DNA of 64,000 nucleotides from the NCBI RefSeq assembly GCF_958298935.1, contig NC_084943.1, forward strand, positions 382,001 to 446,000. The letters run 5' to 3'. Under the pieces are notes generated by a model. That model did not search any database. It had not been told where the DNA came from and saw only the letters and a list, made by a program, of their open reading frames with translations. The position numbers and the translations under genes are program-made. Shown in pieces: positions 37,501 to 51,043 of this stretch. The DNA is from Phragmites australis (lineage: Eukaryota; Streptophyta; Magnoliopsida; Poales; Poaceae). How positions within the stretch are numbered: the first letter of the stretch is position 1; every line of letters begins with the position of its first letter.

Positions 37501-40008
37501 TTTGAATGGCTCCATGCTATAGTCAAAGGTCGCTTAGGTGAAACCTAATATTGCAACATTTTCTGGGAAGACTTTGAATTGGTCTCCCATTCGTCAATGA
37601 AGTAGATTAAATGAATATGGTAGTCTTTGAACCTTTCATATTTTAGTTGGTCAATGAGCAAGTCTAGTCATGCTCAAGTCTCATTACAAAGGTAAAATAA
37701 TTTAGGAAACATTCCTCTCACAAACAATTTTCTTATGTCAGAGATATTAAAACAAATGACTAATGAATCAAACTGACATTGTTAACAAGGCAAGAGGTAT
37801 GACGAATCTATAATCTATTTGTTGGAAAGATATGCTGGCCTCTCGTTAAGTTACTAAACCACTATCACAGATCTTTTTTTGAGATCAACCACTTTCTTAG
37901 ATCTGTGTTTCAGGCAAAATGGACGCAAAATCGCCGTAAAAATGTGCATGCAAAATGAACTGTTTTTTGTCTGGTAATATATACATGTCTAACTAATGAA
38001 CGAGGTGCTTTTGAATTTAATGCACATGTTCCTGAACTATTTCCTCAGTATATATTTAATAAGTACGTGCATGGGAAATTTGAAATGCCTGATGAGCGAA
38101 AAGAAAAATTGTAAAATGCATGGTTAACCAGCTATACATAAATTTCCGATGCATTTGACAACCAAGTTGGGTTGGGGTGGGGGGGGGGGGGTAGCCAAAA
38201 AAAGTAGCAATTCAATTTTTTCATGTCTACTTGATGCATTTCTTTTGGACCAAACTAGCAAAGGGCATATTATTGATTCAATTCTCAAATTTATACGTGG
38301 TTAATATAATGGAAATTTTACTATCCGAAGTCCCCTGGGTATGTAAGATTGAAGAAGGGACATCAATACTTTCCAGTGCCTTTCTGATTACCATGTCTTA
38401 TGCTGCATTTATACAGGAAAGTAATGGCTACTGATTCTACTGAGAATCAGATCAAATAGATTGAGGAAGAATCAATTCCAGTGCCTTTTTCAGTAATAAA
38501 ATAAAAGGCAGGCTGGTAGGATTAATTTAAAATAAACTAAACATGTTTCCGAGCCCAAGGTACATACAAGAGAATGAACATATTTCCAATCTTGCAGACA
38601 AAATTGTTTGCAGTTCAAGTGGAATGTCTGGGATTCCTCGCAAGAGATATGAAACAGAATGGGACTTGAAACCTCTGTTTTCAATTAAATGTCAATAAGC
38701 ATGCCATTTCTGGCAGAAATAGTTTGTCAGAACTCGAAAAATGGACATAGGTAAGATAACCATAATAATAATTACTACTCCATCCAGTCCAAAATAAGTG
38801 TCGTTTTGGACATGATCCCCAAAATACAACTTTGACTACAAATTTTTGTTATAATATATTGATAAAACATAGCAAAAGTATACAATTATGAGTATTTTTT
38901 ATGACAAATCTATCTATGTCATTTTCAAGCATCCAAACTCGATACATAAAAAGTAATATGTAGCAAAAGTTTGAAATAGTTGACTGAACGCAACCCAAAA
39001 CAACACTTATTTTAGACAGGAGAGAGTAACTAGTGGATCATATATGATGTGAAACCCTGAGAGTTAGTAGCAATAATGTCAGGATATTTTTCCCGCGCTT
39101 ACCTCAATCATCAATGCACCCCAATCCTGCTTTTAGTTGAGGCCTCTATAACATCAATGTTTTACAATCTTTAGTCTTAAAACATTTACTAGCATTTAGC
39201 AGTTTCGCGCCTATTTTTAGGTGGCGGGGCACGAATCTGAAACTGGAACAGAACTTATCCCATTTTATCAACAAGCTTAAAAAAGGCATGGAGCTGCCAA
39301 TCGTAATTAAAACACAAGGAATGAAAGAGAACCCTCTGATTGACACTATATTTTTGGGTGGGGTGCAGGATTGAGGTGTCATCATCCAGTCATCTACCTA
39401 ACATCCACTATTAATATACCACAAAGAATGATTAGTTTGTAATGGAAAAATTAAAGGGAGAAAGAAATAAAGTTGGCACAACCATTTCGCATGAACTTTT
39501 GCCTAGATACACATTAAAAAAACACTCCATGTTATGGAGCAAAAGGTTTATAAAGGGTGGCGGACTAAAGTCGGCATCATGATACCACATAAAACCACGT
39601 TATCCAAGTTCTGAATCTCACACCACAGCAGAAAGTAGAAGAAAGACAGCAATCACACAAGCAGGCGGATAACTGATACGAGATGAAAATCAATAGCAAG
39701 CGCATGATGAGTTGAAACAAAATCCTAACCCCGAGGTGGTAGTTGATCGACGGACTCACCAGTACTGGCACCAGAAGCGGAGCATGTGCGCGTCGTTGGG
39801 GCGCGCCTCCACCGTCTTGAAGCACTCGAACGCCGGCATCGCGTACCCGAACAGCAGCCTGCGTCGGCAAACCAAGCTCGAAATCAATACACGATACCGA
39901 AAAATCAAAACACAGCCCATTATTCATTCATCCAGCGAAGAAGGCAGCATTCGGCCGGAGTTGCCTGGGGACTTACAGCAGGATCTTGGACAGGAGGTCG
40001 CCCAACAT
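34553..40008 (-). CDS. HVA22-like protein (TB2/DP1/HVA22 family)
   Basis: Six minus-strand exons join in frame to 205 aa: 40008-39977, 39858-39760, 36503-36459, 36367-36304, 36207-36001 and 34723-34553. All introns begin GT and end AG. The protein opens MLGDLLSKILLLLFGYAMPA and contains FECFKTVEAR (21-30), WCQYWIIVAMVIAFESLISW (40-59), and FFVYLWYPKTKGSDVVYDTF (70-89). This is the TB2/DP1/HVA22 domain with its hydrophobic hairpins. A charged, Pro-rich tail (152-205) follows, ending in RRAPNGKHS. HVA22/REEP-type proteins shape ER tubules and affect vesicle traffic; the founding barley gene is ABA-induced, but whether this copy is stress-induced is not shown. Intron 2 is 3.3 kb and holds a Stowaway MITE. 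Confidence 0.9.
38778..39026. mobile_element. Stowaway MITE (249 bp) in HVA22-like intron 2
   Basis: The left terminus CTCCATCCAGTCCAAAATAA and the right terminus ...AACACTTATTTTAGACAGGAG form inverted repeats (CTCC..AAAATAAGTGT). TA dinucleotides flank the element at 38776-38777 and 39027-39028. This is the classic grass Stowaway layout, and the element lies wholly inside an intron. Confidence 0.8.
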
Positions 40009-43000
40009 CTCGCCGGGCTCGATCTCCCCTGCTCCCTCCGCGGGCCTTGTGCTGCTTGGGGGATGGGGTGGTGGAATGGAAGAGGACGCGGAGAAGGAAG
40101 CGGTTGCTTTGGCTTTGGGGAGACGACGGTGGGAGTTAGACTTGCGCGGCGGGGCCGGCCCGAACCATGATTTGGTGGGGCCAGGGGAGGAGGGGTAGAG
40201 TCTGGTGTGGGTGCGCGGATGGGTGGCTGTACGCTTTTCTCAGCCTTGGACCGTGGTTCCCGTGTCTCCGATCCTTGTGTGGCCCCGCGTGTGGCCGTAA
40301 AACAAAACTCCAACGAAGCTTCACAAGACACTACCGGTACCGATTGCATACGCATCACACGCATCGGTTTTCACTAGTTCATCCATCCGTCGTGACGAAC
40401 GCACATACCTGCATTTTTTAGCCCTTTTCAAAAACATATTTTGCAAATGAACCTTTCAAAAACTTTGCCTAGAAATGAATTTTACAGTGCCAACAAACAT
40501 GACATCGTAGGTCAATAATATGACATCACAATCTTTGACGCTATGCTATGAAGCATTAAAATGGACCCACTTCTTTATCAGTCTTCTCTCTTATTTTTCC
40601 CACCCAAGTCAAGAACAGACGCAAGTATATGTAGTTTTTCATTTAGTTTGATATGTGCATATCAATTGTTCTTTCAATGCATTTTTAAGTGATATTTGTA
40701 GTTTTTTTTATTTAATTTGATGTATGCCTATCAATTATATCTTAAAAGATTTAGGTTCCATTTGCGGCGTTAAGATATCATTGAACTCAAGAGTTCGTTT
40801 GAGGAGAAAGAATAAAAATTATCCCAGCATAAAAGAGTGTGATGCCTCGGTGACTCCCACTCTTCATATTCCTAAGTGTGAATATGGGTGTCTACCGAGG
40901 TGAAACAATCAAAGCATTATTTTACGGCTACTCAAGCTTACTACACTTGTGTGGATTCTCGTGTAAGTGCATATTAGCTGATTAATAGTAATCATGCTAC
41001 TATATAGTTATTGATTTATTTTCTATAATTTGATAGAAGGACATAAAATGTTTATTCTTCTAGTGGATTGATGGCCCGAAGAAGTATGATATAAGGGTTT
41101 GTATATTCCTGTATTGAGATTATCGTAGTGGTCCGTACCATATGCTCAAACATTAGGTGTATCCTTCACCGAACTCACTAAAAATAACAGAGGAGAAGAA
41201 GAAGAAAGAAGCTAGTGCTAGACATTGAAAGAACCCCCTTTACCATTGTGGTATCCGTGCTGAGCTCCAACGTCTGCTAGTGTGCCCTCCCTTCAAGACA
41301 ATCAGACGCTGCTCACGGAAATGGACCTCTGAGCTCACAAGCTGCTACTCCACTTTTATCACCGCAAAAGATCAATGCTGCCTTTTGGTAGGAAACGTGA
41401 CAAGAACGACTGATCATTCTTGGAGGAGGCCAAACCGGAGAAGATTCCTACGCGTGCCATGACCCAAACCCAACCTTGCAACAATCAGGCATGGACTCGT
41501 CGTACCTTGGTAGTTCCCGTACCATATTCCGGTCCAACCAATCCACCGCCAGGTCCAACATATGCATCATCTCCTTCCTTGATGGACTGGACAATTGGCA
41601 TCAACTCCTTCCTTGTCAAAGCCTCTACTTCTCCTGGTAGTATCGATTTGCAATGTTTAGTCCCATGCACATTCCATTCCATTCCATGCTCTCTTTGTAT
41701 TTGGCAGAGTCAACAATATTTACGGAAATTCAGGCATGGCAATTGGCGACGTGCTTTGCTTCTGATTTGACGTGAACCACACCACCAATGCTTGCATTTT
41801 CAGAATCAATGGCTGATTGGTTAGTTAGGAATTGCTTTACCAACCACTATGGAAGCTCGATCGAAAAGTTGGTTATAGGTTAGTTGGGTTTAGGGTTGGT
41901 GCTTATCAGCTCAACAATCAATCAATCAAACAGGCTCAGGCTATAAGATTCGGGTTGGTGATGCAACTTGGCACGGGCTTTTCTTCGCGGCTGCGTTCGT
42001 CATGGTGCCGTGACATGGGCCTAAATGGTCACTCATTGGAGTCTATGTGGTCCAGCCCATCAAGATTATTCTAGGCCCATATGGTCTCAGAACTTGCCAG
42101 GACCCTTTTTTTTATTTTCTTCCGATTAAGGACTAGATAAATTGTTTCCCAAAAAAGGTACTGACCGATGTCTTCAAAAAAAAGAAGGGGGGGGGGGGGG
42201 GTCAGGATCGATAAGATGTGATACTAAAAATCTATATATAGCTGCATCGAGATGAAATGAGATATCAGCTAGTATATTCTAGTATACTACAGAGCCAAGA
42301 AATGAAATCTCAGAGGTGGAATGAATACTGAATAGTCTGCAGGAGTCAGAGCACATTGATGTCATCGCTGCGGCCCAAGGATGAGAGTCTCCTGCATCCA
42401 ATTCAAGTAGCCAAGCAAGCTTGTAAACTCGTCAGGTCACATCCACACCGTCCGGCAACGCCTTGAGCCCCGGTGTTACTCCTGGTGTTAAAGCTCACCC
42501 TGCCAAGCATTGGCTACCGCCGCTGCTGCTCCTGCTGCTGCTAAGCACTGTGTCATGGCTCCAGCGTGACACACAGTAACTTCTTCAGTTTCAATGCGAT
42601 CAGTTCATGCTGCTGCTGTTATGTCGTTGTGGATACAGTGACTTGACAATGAAATCGATGTGACCAGTTCATGCTTCTTCAGTTTCAATGCAAGATCACT
42701 AAGCCTGGTTTAGCATCTGCAGCAAAGCACAGACAAGTGTTTCCTTTTTGTTATTCTAGGGAAGAACAGACAAGTGTTGAGTTTGTGTCTCCAGCTGGAT
42801 GGATGCATCAAATATTTGCAGAGACGGGTAGTTGAGGCGGTGAGATTGCACTGCACTGAATCGGCACTTGGTAAATGCTAGCACTAGCAGGGGTACTATC
42901 ACTCCAGTCAGCAAAAGCTGAAGCAGCACCCCTCCTGCCAAGTTCATAATTGGGCTGCGGCCTGCAGCTGCACCCTAGCCAAGCTCCAGGCCGGAGAGGA

Positions 43001-43130
43001 GCAGAATCTCTGGACAAAATCCACAACCCAAACTTGAAGACTCTGACCTCTCCTTCCCCCCTCTTGCACAGATAAACCTCATGCCCTCCTTTTCAGCTGA
43101 GCTGCCGCGACACTAGAGTAGACTCACCTG
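40009..43130. other. 5' flank of the HVA22-like gene and spacer
   Basis: GC-rich sequence at 40010-40330 is the probable leader and promoter of the minus-strand HVA22-like gene. Beyond it no gene is recognised; open frames at 41280-41770 and 42756-43026 carry no motifs. A run of 14 G lies near 42187-42200 and CTGCTG repeats near 42520-42540. Confidence 0.35.
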
Positions 43131-43139
43131 AGTACATAG

Positions 43140-44441
43140 GGCTAAGAACGGATTAGAGGAGATGAATAGGTGTATCACTAAATTTTTAGACGGTTTTTTT
43201 ACTATTTTATTACTTAACATACTTTAAAATAAAGAGCGGAAGAAAAAAAAATCTAAAGAAGCAAGATAAAATCACAATGATCATGAAAAGACAATGACTC
43301 TACTAGATAGATCCAAACACTAGATTCCATGATAAACCAATCTAAATGTCATCACTCACAAACTCTTCCAACTTAATTGAAAAATATTTAGATCTAAGAA
43401 ATGAGAAACATGATTTAGAAGATAGAGATTTCAAGAACAACTTATATGAGATTGTTATCCCTCTAGCAACAAGAAGAACCATTTCAACAAGGTGAAATTT
43501 TTTGGCTTTCAAATAAAAACCAAAAATGCAACGAAAACCGAGAAACTTACAACCAATCAAGTGAGCCAATAGAAAAAAAAGTAGAAGTAGATTAATACAA
43601 GCATAGTAGAAACCATAAACTTCTTTATTTTCAAAGGATAGTCCTATTTTTGACGAATTATAAAGTAATATGCGTATAAAAGGTTCTCACCCTTTTAAAA
43701 TCCTAGCTTACAACTCCCAAATGATTAGCTTCAAAATAGCTCAACTAGTCCACCCTCTCTATTTATAGCCTAGGTTCATTAACCCCTAAGTTTACTAGAT
43801 GGTTCACAAAATACCTCTCTCTTCCAATACACTCCATCTACTATCGAGTATATTTCCGTCCATCTTTTTCTTCGTCCATTGAACGGCCATGGCACCTTCA
43901 TGACTTAGCTTCGTTTCGACGCATGTTTTACGATGATGTCACGTGCACTTCACATTTTCCCACGGTTTTAAGGCCAAACCACATAACCGTCTCGCACGCT
44001 TTTCAAAGCGTGACCTACCGTCACTTGCTTACACCTTAAGCAAGCCACCCGATGTCGACGTGTGTACCCCATCTTGCGATCTCGACCGTCGGTAAGTCCC
44101 TCCCGCTCCTGATCCCTCGATCCGCCTTATCACTTGCAACAACATCCCTTTCGCTTGACATTGTCAACACGTCGTCTCCATCCATCGTCTCATACCTTGC
44201 TTGCCCTCCACGTGTACAGCTAGGATCACCCTTGACTCTGCTCGACCTCCTTGATTATCCGGCACCAAGCACCCCGCTTAGCCCTGATCATCCCGTCGTC
44301 GACCGTCAAGTTACATTCATCACCTACACATGACAAGACAAGCACACACGTTTCTCTAATTCTATCTCTAATTAGTCATAAACAAAAATTCTTGTAGAAA
44401 TGGTTCTCTCAGAAAAATTATGAACATCGGATGATTCGATG
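43140..44441 (-). repeat. Interspersed repeat copy B, left half, split by the CACTA insertion
   Basis: The reverse complement of about 44200-44310 matches copy A near 5180-5290: both carry GCTAAGCGGGGTGCTTG and a GTCAAGGRTGATCCTAGC block. The right half resumes at 53716 immediately after the CACTA element. Joining the flanks across one TAC restores a continuous CATCGGATGATTCGATGTAC and CACCGGACCATCCGGTG context. How far left the copy reaches (to about 43140) is uncertain. Confidence 0.55.
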
Positions 44442-44444
44442 TAC
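44442..44444. other. Target-site duplication (left) of the complete CACTA
   Basis: TAC at 44442-44444 matches TAC at 53713-53715. Three base pairs is the duplication length made by CACTA transposases. Confidence 0.85.
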
Positions 44445-44457
44445 CACTACCGGAGAC

Positions 44458-44815
44458 AGCTTCATTGCCGAGTGCCTCAGACACTCGGCAAAGGACGATA
44501 TACACTCGGCAAAGGTTTTGCCGAGTGCTACACTCGGCAAAGGGCGCTCGGTAAACAGTTTGTCGGCAAAGACCTCTTTGCCGAGTGCACTTTATCGGGC
44601 ACTCGGCAAAGGCTTTGCCGAGTGCTAATCTGACACTCGGCAAAGGTCTCCGCTTTGCCGAGCGCCAGTGAATCAAACACTCGGCAAAGGTGGCATCTGT
44701 GCCGAGTGCCACCGGGAGGACACTCGGCAAACAGGCCATCTTTGCCGAGTGCCTGGACCGTGGCTCTCCGCAAATCTGTGATGTTTGCCAACTGTAATGG
44801 CGTTTGCACTCGGCA
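44458..44815. repeat. CACTA subterminal repeat array, left side
   Basis: More than fifteen copies of TTTGCCGAGTGC or its complement, often paired head-to-head a few bases apart, crowd this 360-bp stretch. This is the transcriptional 3' end of the element. ORFs across it encode only artefactual repeats of Leu-Pro-Ser-Ala type. Confidence 0.9.
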
Positions 44816-45082
44816 AAGTGACTGAAAACAGCATTTTTTATTTGTTTTTTACATCCCATCCAAACAAACAGAAGATATATATATATAACAAACATCACCA
44901 ACATCACATATATATCATCAACAGCACATATATATCACCAACACCACATATATATCACAAACGTCACATGTCTCACAATATATCACAAATAAGTTCACAA
45001 GTAATCCAAGTGCTCCATCATCTACAACCATAATTGCAAATAGAAGTACCATTAACAACCATAAGTATCATCACCAAGATGG

Positions 45083-47212
45083 TCAATGAAACTGATTTGG
45101 TGAAGGATTCGCTGAAGCATGAGGATCGTTCGATGCCGCCGATTGATTCTGCACAAAGGAGAAGAGATTGCATGTGTGAGACAAGATAAATATATACCAT
45201 ACATGAATAAAACTTTCATACTCCACTAGGTTTGACCGTAAGCATGAACATACAAACTAAAACATTTATACTCACAGGAGTAGAATAGTGAGGAGGTAGA
45301 GGTGGAGCGAATAGCGAAGGTGGCGGAGCTACACCCGTAGCGGCGCCAATACTTTGCATGTACTGAAGAATCTCCACCATCCTCCGCTGCTCGGCCTCCC
45401 GCTCGGCCTCCACCCTCTCCATCGTCGCCTGCATTTGCTCCCGTATCCTCCTCTTTTGTTCCAGCTGGGCCTACAATATATTCACCCTAATGTTACAATA
45501 ATGCAAAGGAAAGGTATGAAAAAAACCAATGAACGACGAATAAACCAGGAATAACCTCGAGTGCCTCCACCCGGTGGTGTGAAGTGTCCTTCCGAGGTCG
45601 TATGGCCGGGCTCGTGCTCGTGCTGCTTGCTCGAATCTGGGAGAGACTGGGAGTAGCGGCCGAGTCGATTGCGCCGTCGCCAATCCAGTATCGCCCATGC
45701 TTCTTGCCTCCTCCCACCCTCATGACGACTTCTCCATCAAGGTCCTCGGTGCTCGGATCGTACTCTGGCCCATGGACCTCCCTTGCCATCGATGTGTACT
45801 CACTAAGGCGGTTGTGGACGGTCGCATTGCTGTACGCCTCGGGCCCGTCCTCCGGGTTGTAGTCGACGTCGGACGTCGCCTTGCCCTTGTGGGCCATAGC
45901 AAATGCCTTGAAGATGGAGCAAGGCTGGCCACCATGTGACGCCGACTGCGAGAAAAATAGCAAGATGATTAGAAATCATGCAGAATTGAGCGTTAGAATA
46001 AATAAATGAATTCGCGTACCCATGTTTGTGCGTATCCGCTGAGGTTGCGGCTGCCTTGATGGTGTGCTACACCTGGCATCATCAAACGCCACTCCCGGCA
46101 CAAGTTGTGCGTCTCCTCCCACTCGCGTGAGCACCACTTGTCCACCATCTGTTCCCAGCACTGGGGATGCGCGGCGCACCAATAAGGAATCATCTACAGG
46201 CCATCCAGTACATGACATATCAGAAGATGAAATTAAGCCTACTTAATCTCAAAAGGAATCAGTATTAATGTTCTATATTTACCTGCAGGTACTGGTCCCG
46301 GGTCAGCGTCATGGTCCTTGCGTCCCTTTTGGTGACCTTCGTTCCAACGACGGTCCCGTGGTAAGTTACGACGGCCTGGATGCGCGCCTCGTAATGCATG
46401 TCCACGGCGAGTTTTTTGCAGCATTTGGTAGCCACCGCATCCGCCCTGGCCTCATGTCCGTCCTGGCATCTAAAGAAATCCTGCATACAAACACGATGTA
46501 TCCATTCATTATTTCAAGAATGTCCAACAAATACGATGTATTGAGCAATGTAGTGCGAGGAAGACTTACCCACAGCTCTTGCTTCACCCGCTCCGCCTTG
46601 TTGTTGAATACCCTGCGGGCCCGATCTGCAGCATCGGGGGCGGCGGCGTAGTGGTCAAACGAGTAGGCCGGCCCCGTCACTCCGGCGTACTCAACCAGGC
46701 CAGGGAAGTGCTCCTTGCACAGAAGACCGAGGATGCCATTGACTTGGCGTGTGTGAGCACCTCCACTCGCCACAATCGTCCAGTTCCTGCCCAAGTGATT
46801 AAGAAAAATTATTAATTTCTATTTTGATTTTCAACATATCATATAAAGTAGTGATAACATCTAAAGTTACTTACTTTTCCCCCTCGGGTCGAATCAGCGG
46901 GCGTCTCTCACGAGGTATCGGTCGCTGAGGGAGGCTCGCGGGACCTCGCAAGTAGACGCTCGACGAACTAGAGGAAGCGGAACCCCCTGCTGTCGCCTCC
47001 TCCTCGTCGTCCTCCTGCACGTCCTCCTGCGCGTCCTCCTGTGCCTCCTCGGCGTCCTCCTGGGGCACCTGCTCCTCCTCCTCCTCCTCACGCGACGGGG
47101 CGGCAAGCGACGACTCCCTCCTGCGGCTGCTCCTCCTCCTACTCTGCCCCGGTGCAGCGGTCATTGTCCTTCGGTACAAGGACGTTAGCTTCCTCATCCC
47201 ACCGCCCACCAT
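45083..47212 (-). CDS. TnpA-like protein of the CACTA element (Transposase_24, Ptta/En/Spm type)
   Basis: Seven exons join without a stop to 525 aa: 47212-46875, 46786-46570, 46480-46283, 46193-46020, 45945-45556, 45470-45276, 45148-45083. Each has GT-AG borders. The N-terminus is basic (TMTAAPGQSRRRSSRRR), then strongly acidic (residues 42-72, repeated QEDA/EDD words). The conserved body has NWTIVASGGAHTRQVNGILG, then FRCQDGHEARAD, and WCAAHPQCWEQMVDKWCSRE. A charged coiled-coil segment follows (EQMQATMERVEAEREAEQRR in exon 6), then a Pro-rich end. Plant Transposase_24-type proteins are the second gene of many CACTA elements and are thought to bind subterminal repeats, as maize TnpA does. 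In contrast to the neighbouring transposase this gene shows no lesion, so it may still be expressed. The exon model is by eye. Confidence 0.82.
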
Positions 47213-47479
47213 CTTTGTTCAATCACCTGCAATTAAAAAGAGTAAACCAATAAGCACAGATAAACAAGAAGTACTTAGAAAGAGATGCAAAATAAACAAA
47301 ACGTAATTACAAAATAACATAGTATTACATGTATTAGAAATAATCTTCATGATCGGGATTAGCTGGATCATAAGTCTCATCATCACTATCAATCATGTCG
47401 AAATAATCAACACTATCCGAATGAGCAATGTTGCCATTGTCATTGTTTAAATGTAATCGCTCAAGCATTTGTAAGTCCT
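47213..47479. other. Spacer between the two CACTA genes
   Basis: AT-rich 267-bp gap separating the stop of the TNP2 reading frame from the ATG of the TnpA-like gene. Both are read leftward. It may hold the TnpA-like promoter, or the two products may arise from one primary transcript by splicing, as in En/Spm. Confidence 0.4.
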
Positions 47480-50400
47480 TCACATTTCCACCTCATCTCC
47501 AACGTCCTCTTCAATAACCGTTTCATTGTCTACTTCCATTCCGATCGCTTCGGTTAAGTCTATCTCAAACCTCCCTTCTAGTCCCTCTTCTTGAAAGAAC
47601 TCTCCGTCATATGTGTTTGGGTCTAAGTTGTAATCTTCATCGTTTGGGACAGGCACTTTACCGTGTGGCGATACCCTGTGCACAATATCCCAACCCTTAA
47701 GATGCCTTATGGTTTGACACGCATATGGGAGATAATAAACTTGCGTGGCCTGTTGGGCCACAATATAGACATCGTCTCCTGGTAAGACGGAATCCTGTCG
47801 AATTTCGACTAGCCCAAGATTACAATATGTCCGTCTCGTTACTTCAGGATCAAACCAATGGCATTTAAATATGACGGGATTAAAAGGTTTGGAACCATGA
47901 AACTTGAGTTCGTATATTTCTTCAATTCTTCCATAATACTCGACCTCATCAACGCCGGGCGTAAAAACTCCGGAACTTGTGGTTCTTCGATTGGGCCGAC
48001 TCTGCTCGTAGCTTGTTGTGCGAAAGCGATATCCATTCACGTCATAACCAGAAAATGACCTGACCCTATAGGCAAAGCCATCGGCAACCTGTCTCAACTC
48101 GGCACACATAGACGCATCCCTCTGGCCCTGCAAGCTCAAGCAGGATACATCGTTATATTATTCGCACGTACGAGTAACTTGGATTGTCAAACTAAGTACG
48201 AGCTAAATTGGACGGTACCTTCCGTTTGAACCAAGAAATGAAATCGGGCATTCCATTTCCCGCACCCTGTCTAAGAAGGGTATCTACCTGCTGCGGGGTA
48301 GGATCCCTTGATTGACGCCAGAATTCATGAAGAAATTCCCTGTACCAACGAGAAACAAGGGGGTTAGATGCAGAATAGTGACGGCGTATTTAATAAGTTC
48401 GTTGAGAACTTACTGCATGTACGGCGCCACTTCATCAAGGTTGGTCAACACGTATAGCATGATATGGTGCCACTCTTCATGATTCAAGGTCTTGGGGGTC
48501 GATGCACTTGCGCTTCCGAGTTGGCCTCGGAAAAGGCTGAGGTTCGATTCATTTTCGCCAGCATTGTAACGAGGGGGTGGATTATGCATGCTAGGGAGGT
48601 TGTCACCATAGTATGTTGTTGTGAAGTTCGCCACCTCCTCCAGAATGTATGCCTCTGCAATGGAAGCCTCGATTTTGCATTTATTTCTACATTTCTTTCG
48701 AAGAACCTTTAGACATCTCTCGATTGGATAGCACCAACGGCCCTGCACGGGCCCCCCCATTCGTGCCTCGTACGGGAGGTGCAAAATCAAATGCTGCATC
48801 GGATTGAAGAAGCCGGGTGGAAAGATCTTCTCCAACTTACAGAGCAACACAGGTGTCATTCTTTCCAAGTCAGCAATCACGGTCCGAGATAACTCCTTGG
48901 CACAAAGCTGGCGAAAGAAATAGCTCAACTCTGCCAGCACTAGCCAGACATGCTCAGGGACATAGCCTCGAACCATCGCCGGAAGAAGCCGCTCAATCCA
49001 TATGTGGTAGTCATGACTCTTCATCCCTAAGACTCGCATAGTAGATAAGTTCACTCCCCTCCTCAGATTAGCTGCATACCCATCAGGGAACATTAACGTC
49101 TGGATCCATTCTAGTACTTCCCTCCTTTGGGGCTTGCTCAAGACAAAATCGGCCTTAGGCCTTCTCCATGTCTTGCCGCGACTAGGAGGCTTCATATGTT
49201 GGTTTGGTCTATCGCATATCGTTGCCAGATCCACTCTAGCCTTAACGTTGTCCTTTGACTTGTCAGGAATGTCCATGATTGTTGCCCAAAGTGCCTCGGC
49301 AACATTCTTTTCAGTGTGCATTACATCAATGTTGTGTGGAAGGAGAAGGTCATCAAAATAGGGGAGCCGAGTCAAGCCCGACTTATGAGTCCACATATGT
49401 TGCTCACCATATCCCACAAAACCACCTTCTGGATTGACCACGAGACCATCTATCTATTCACGAACCGTGGCACCAGTCATTATCGGTGGTGCAGGGTCTG
49501 TCACTACGACACCTTTCGTAAAGTTCTTGATGTCTCGTCTGAATGCATGGTCAAGAGGGAGGAATTGCCGATGTTTGTCGAACGATGAATACTTGCCACC
49601 CTTCTGCAACCAAATGAACCTCAGACCTTCCTTGCATACTGGGCATGGGAACTTCCCGTGAACACACCAGGCGCAGAATATCCCATACGCCAGGAAGTCA
49701 TGCAGGGAGTAGTGGTACCAAACATGCATTTTGAAGTTTTTCTTTGTAGCTCGGTCATATGTCCATACCCCTTCCTCCCAAGCACGGACCAATTCATCAA
49801 TCACAGGCTCCATGAACACACCCATATTATTCCCCGGGTGTCCAGGAATTATCAACGACAAGAATACGTTCTGTCGTTGAAAGCATATGCCGGGGGGGGG
49901 AGATTGAGGGGGATAACGAACACGGGCCAACATGTGTATGGGGCAGCCATCATTCCATAAGGATTGAACCCATCTGTTGCCAGCGCAACACGTACATTAC
50001 GAGCCTCTTTAGCTTTCTCATGATGAATGCCATCAAAGTGGGTCCATGCTTCACCATCGGATGCATGTACCATCCTGTCAGGATTGTATCGTTTGCCATT
50101 TTTGTGCCATGTCATCTGTTTCGCGGATTCCTCGGTCATGTATAGCCGTTGGATCCTCGGTATGAACGGAAGGTGCCGTAGGATTGTCACGGGAATGTCA
50201 AGCTGCCTCTTCTGGCCATCACCAGAATCTACCTCCAGGAACCTAGATGATTTACACTTTGGACAGTACTTTGCTTCCACGTATTCTTTCCTAAATAGGA
50301 CGCACCCCTTCGGGCAAGCATGTATCTGCTCATACGGCATCTTAAGTGCACGAAGGAGTTTCTGTGACTCGTGCATGCTCTTTGGCAGAAGGTGACCCTC

Positions 50401-50952
50401 CGGAAGCAGGCTGCCAATAACTGCCAACATACCATCGAAGGCGTCTCGACTCAGGCTATACTGGGACTTTAACGCCATTATGCGTCCAATGGCATCCAGT
50501 TGAGAAACCTTTGTCTGGCCGTGAAGGGGTTTCTGTGCCGCGGCAAACATGTCGTAGAACGCCTTTGCGGTTGCCTCTGGCTCCTCCTCCATACGTCCTT
50601 CAGCGAACTGTGCCTCGTGATAGTCATTTAACATGTTTGCTACCCCGGCATCAGCATCATAATCCTCGACGCGTGGTCTCACCACCTCCTCTCTCATACG
50701 ATCGGCTTCACCATGGTAGACCCACCGGGTATAGTCTGCCGTAAATCCATTCTTCCAAAGATGTTCCCCCATGACCTTCTTCGTTTGTCTTTTCCTGTTT
50801 GCACATTTGCTGCAGGGACAGCAAATTTTACTCGCTCCTTTAGCAGCCACGCCAAATGCCCGTTCCAAGAAAGCATCGGTCTTGTCGATCCATTCATTGG
50901 TGACCTGACCCTGACTTGCGCGGCCCGTGTACATCCACTCACGGTCCTCCAT
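47480..50952 (-). pseudogene. TNP2-type CACTA transposase, disrupted by a frameshift and a nonsense codon
   Basis: The minus-strand gene starts MEDREWMYTGRAS and contains a transposase-associated N-terminal domain with a Cys pattern (CCPCSKCANRKR). The Tnp2 core carries LATDGFNPYGM (first catalytic Asp region) and LPHNIDVMHTEKN (second Asp region). A DUF4218-like part (MKSHDYHIWIERLLP) and, after two introns (exons 48339-48219 and 48127-47480), a DUF4216-like part (KCHWFDPEVTRRTYCNLGL) complete it. Two lesions separate the catalytic residues. A run of nine G at 49892-49900 coincides with a shift of frame between the first fragment (ending 49852) and the next (starting 49933). A TAG at 49454-49456 lies in the frame shared by the second and third fragments. 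The remaining exons are intact, so inactivation looks recent, or the G run may be a sequencing error. Confidence 0.9.
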
Positions 50953-51043
50953 CCTCTAACATATATAGCGGCGAGTAATATAAACATCAATTGCATCTAC
51001 ATGACGTTCCTACTATCTAATAGGTGAGGATAGGTCCTAATCC

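Noticed and set aside
41280..41770. Two overlapping plus-strand frames considered as a small gene
   Set aside because: No domain, no splice-consistent extension and no promoter signal were seen; codon use is not grass-gene-like.
42187..42200. G homopolymer runs here and near 38180
   Set aside because: They lie in non-coding DNA and are probably simple repeats or sequencing-prone runs, with no link to a feature.
44368..44907. Open frames over the CACTA subterminal repeats, and 53358-53857
   Set aside because: They encode only translated TTTGCCGAGTG repeats.
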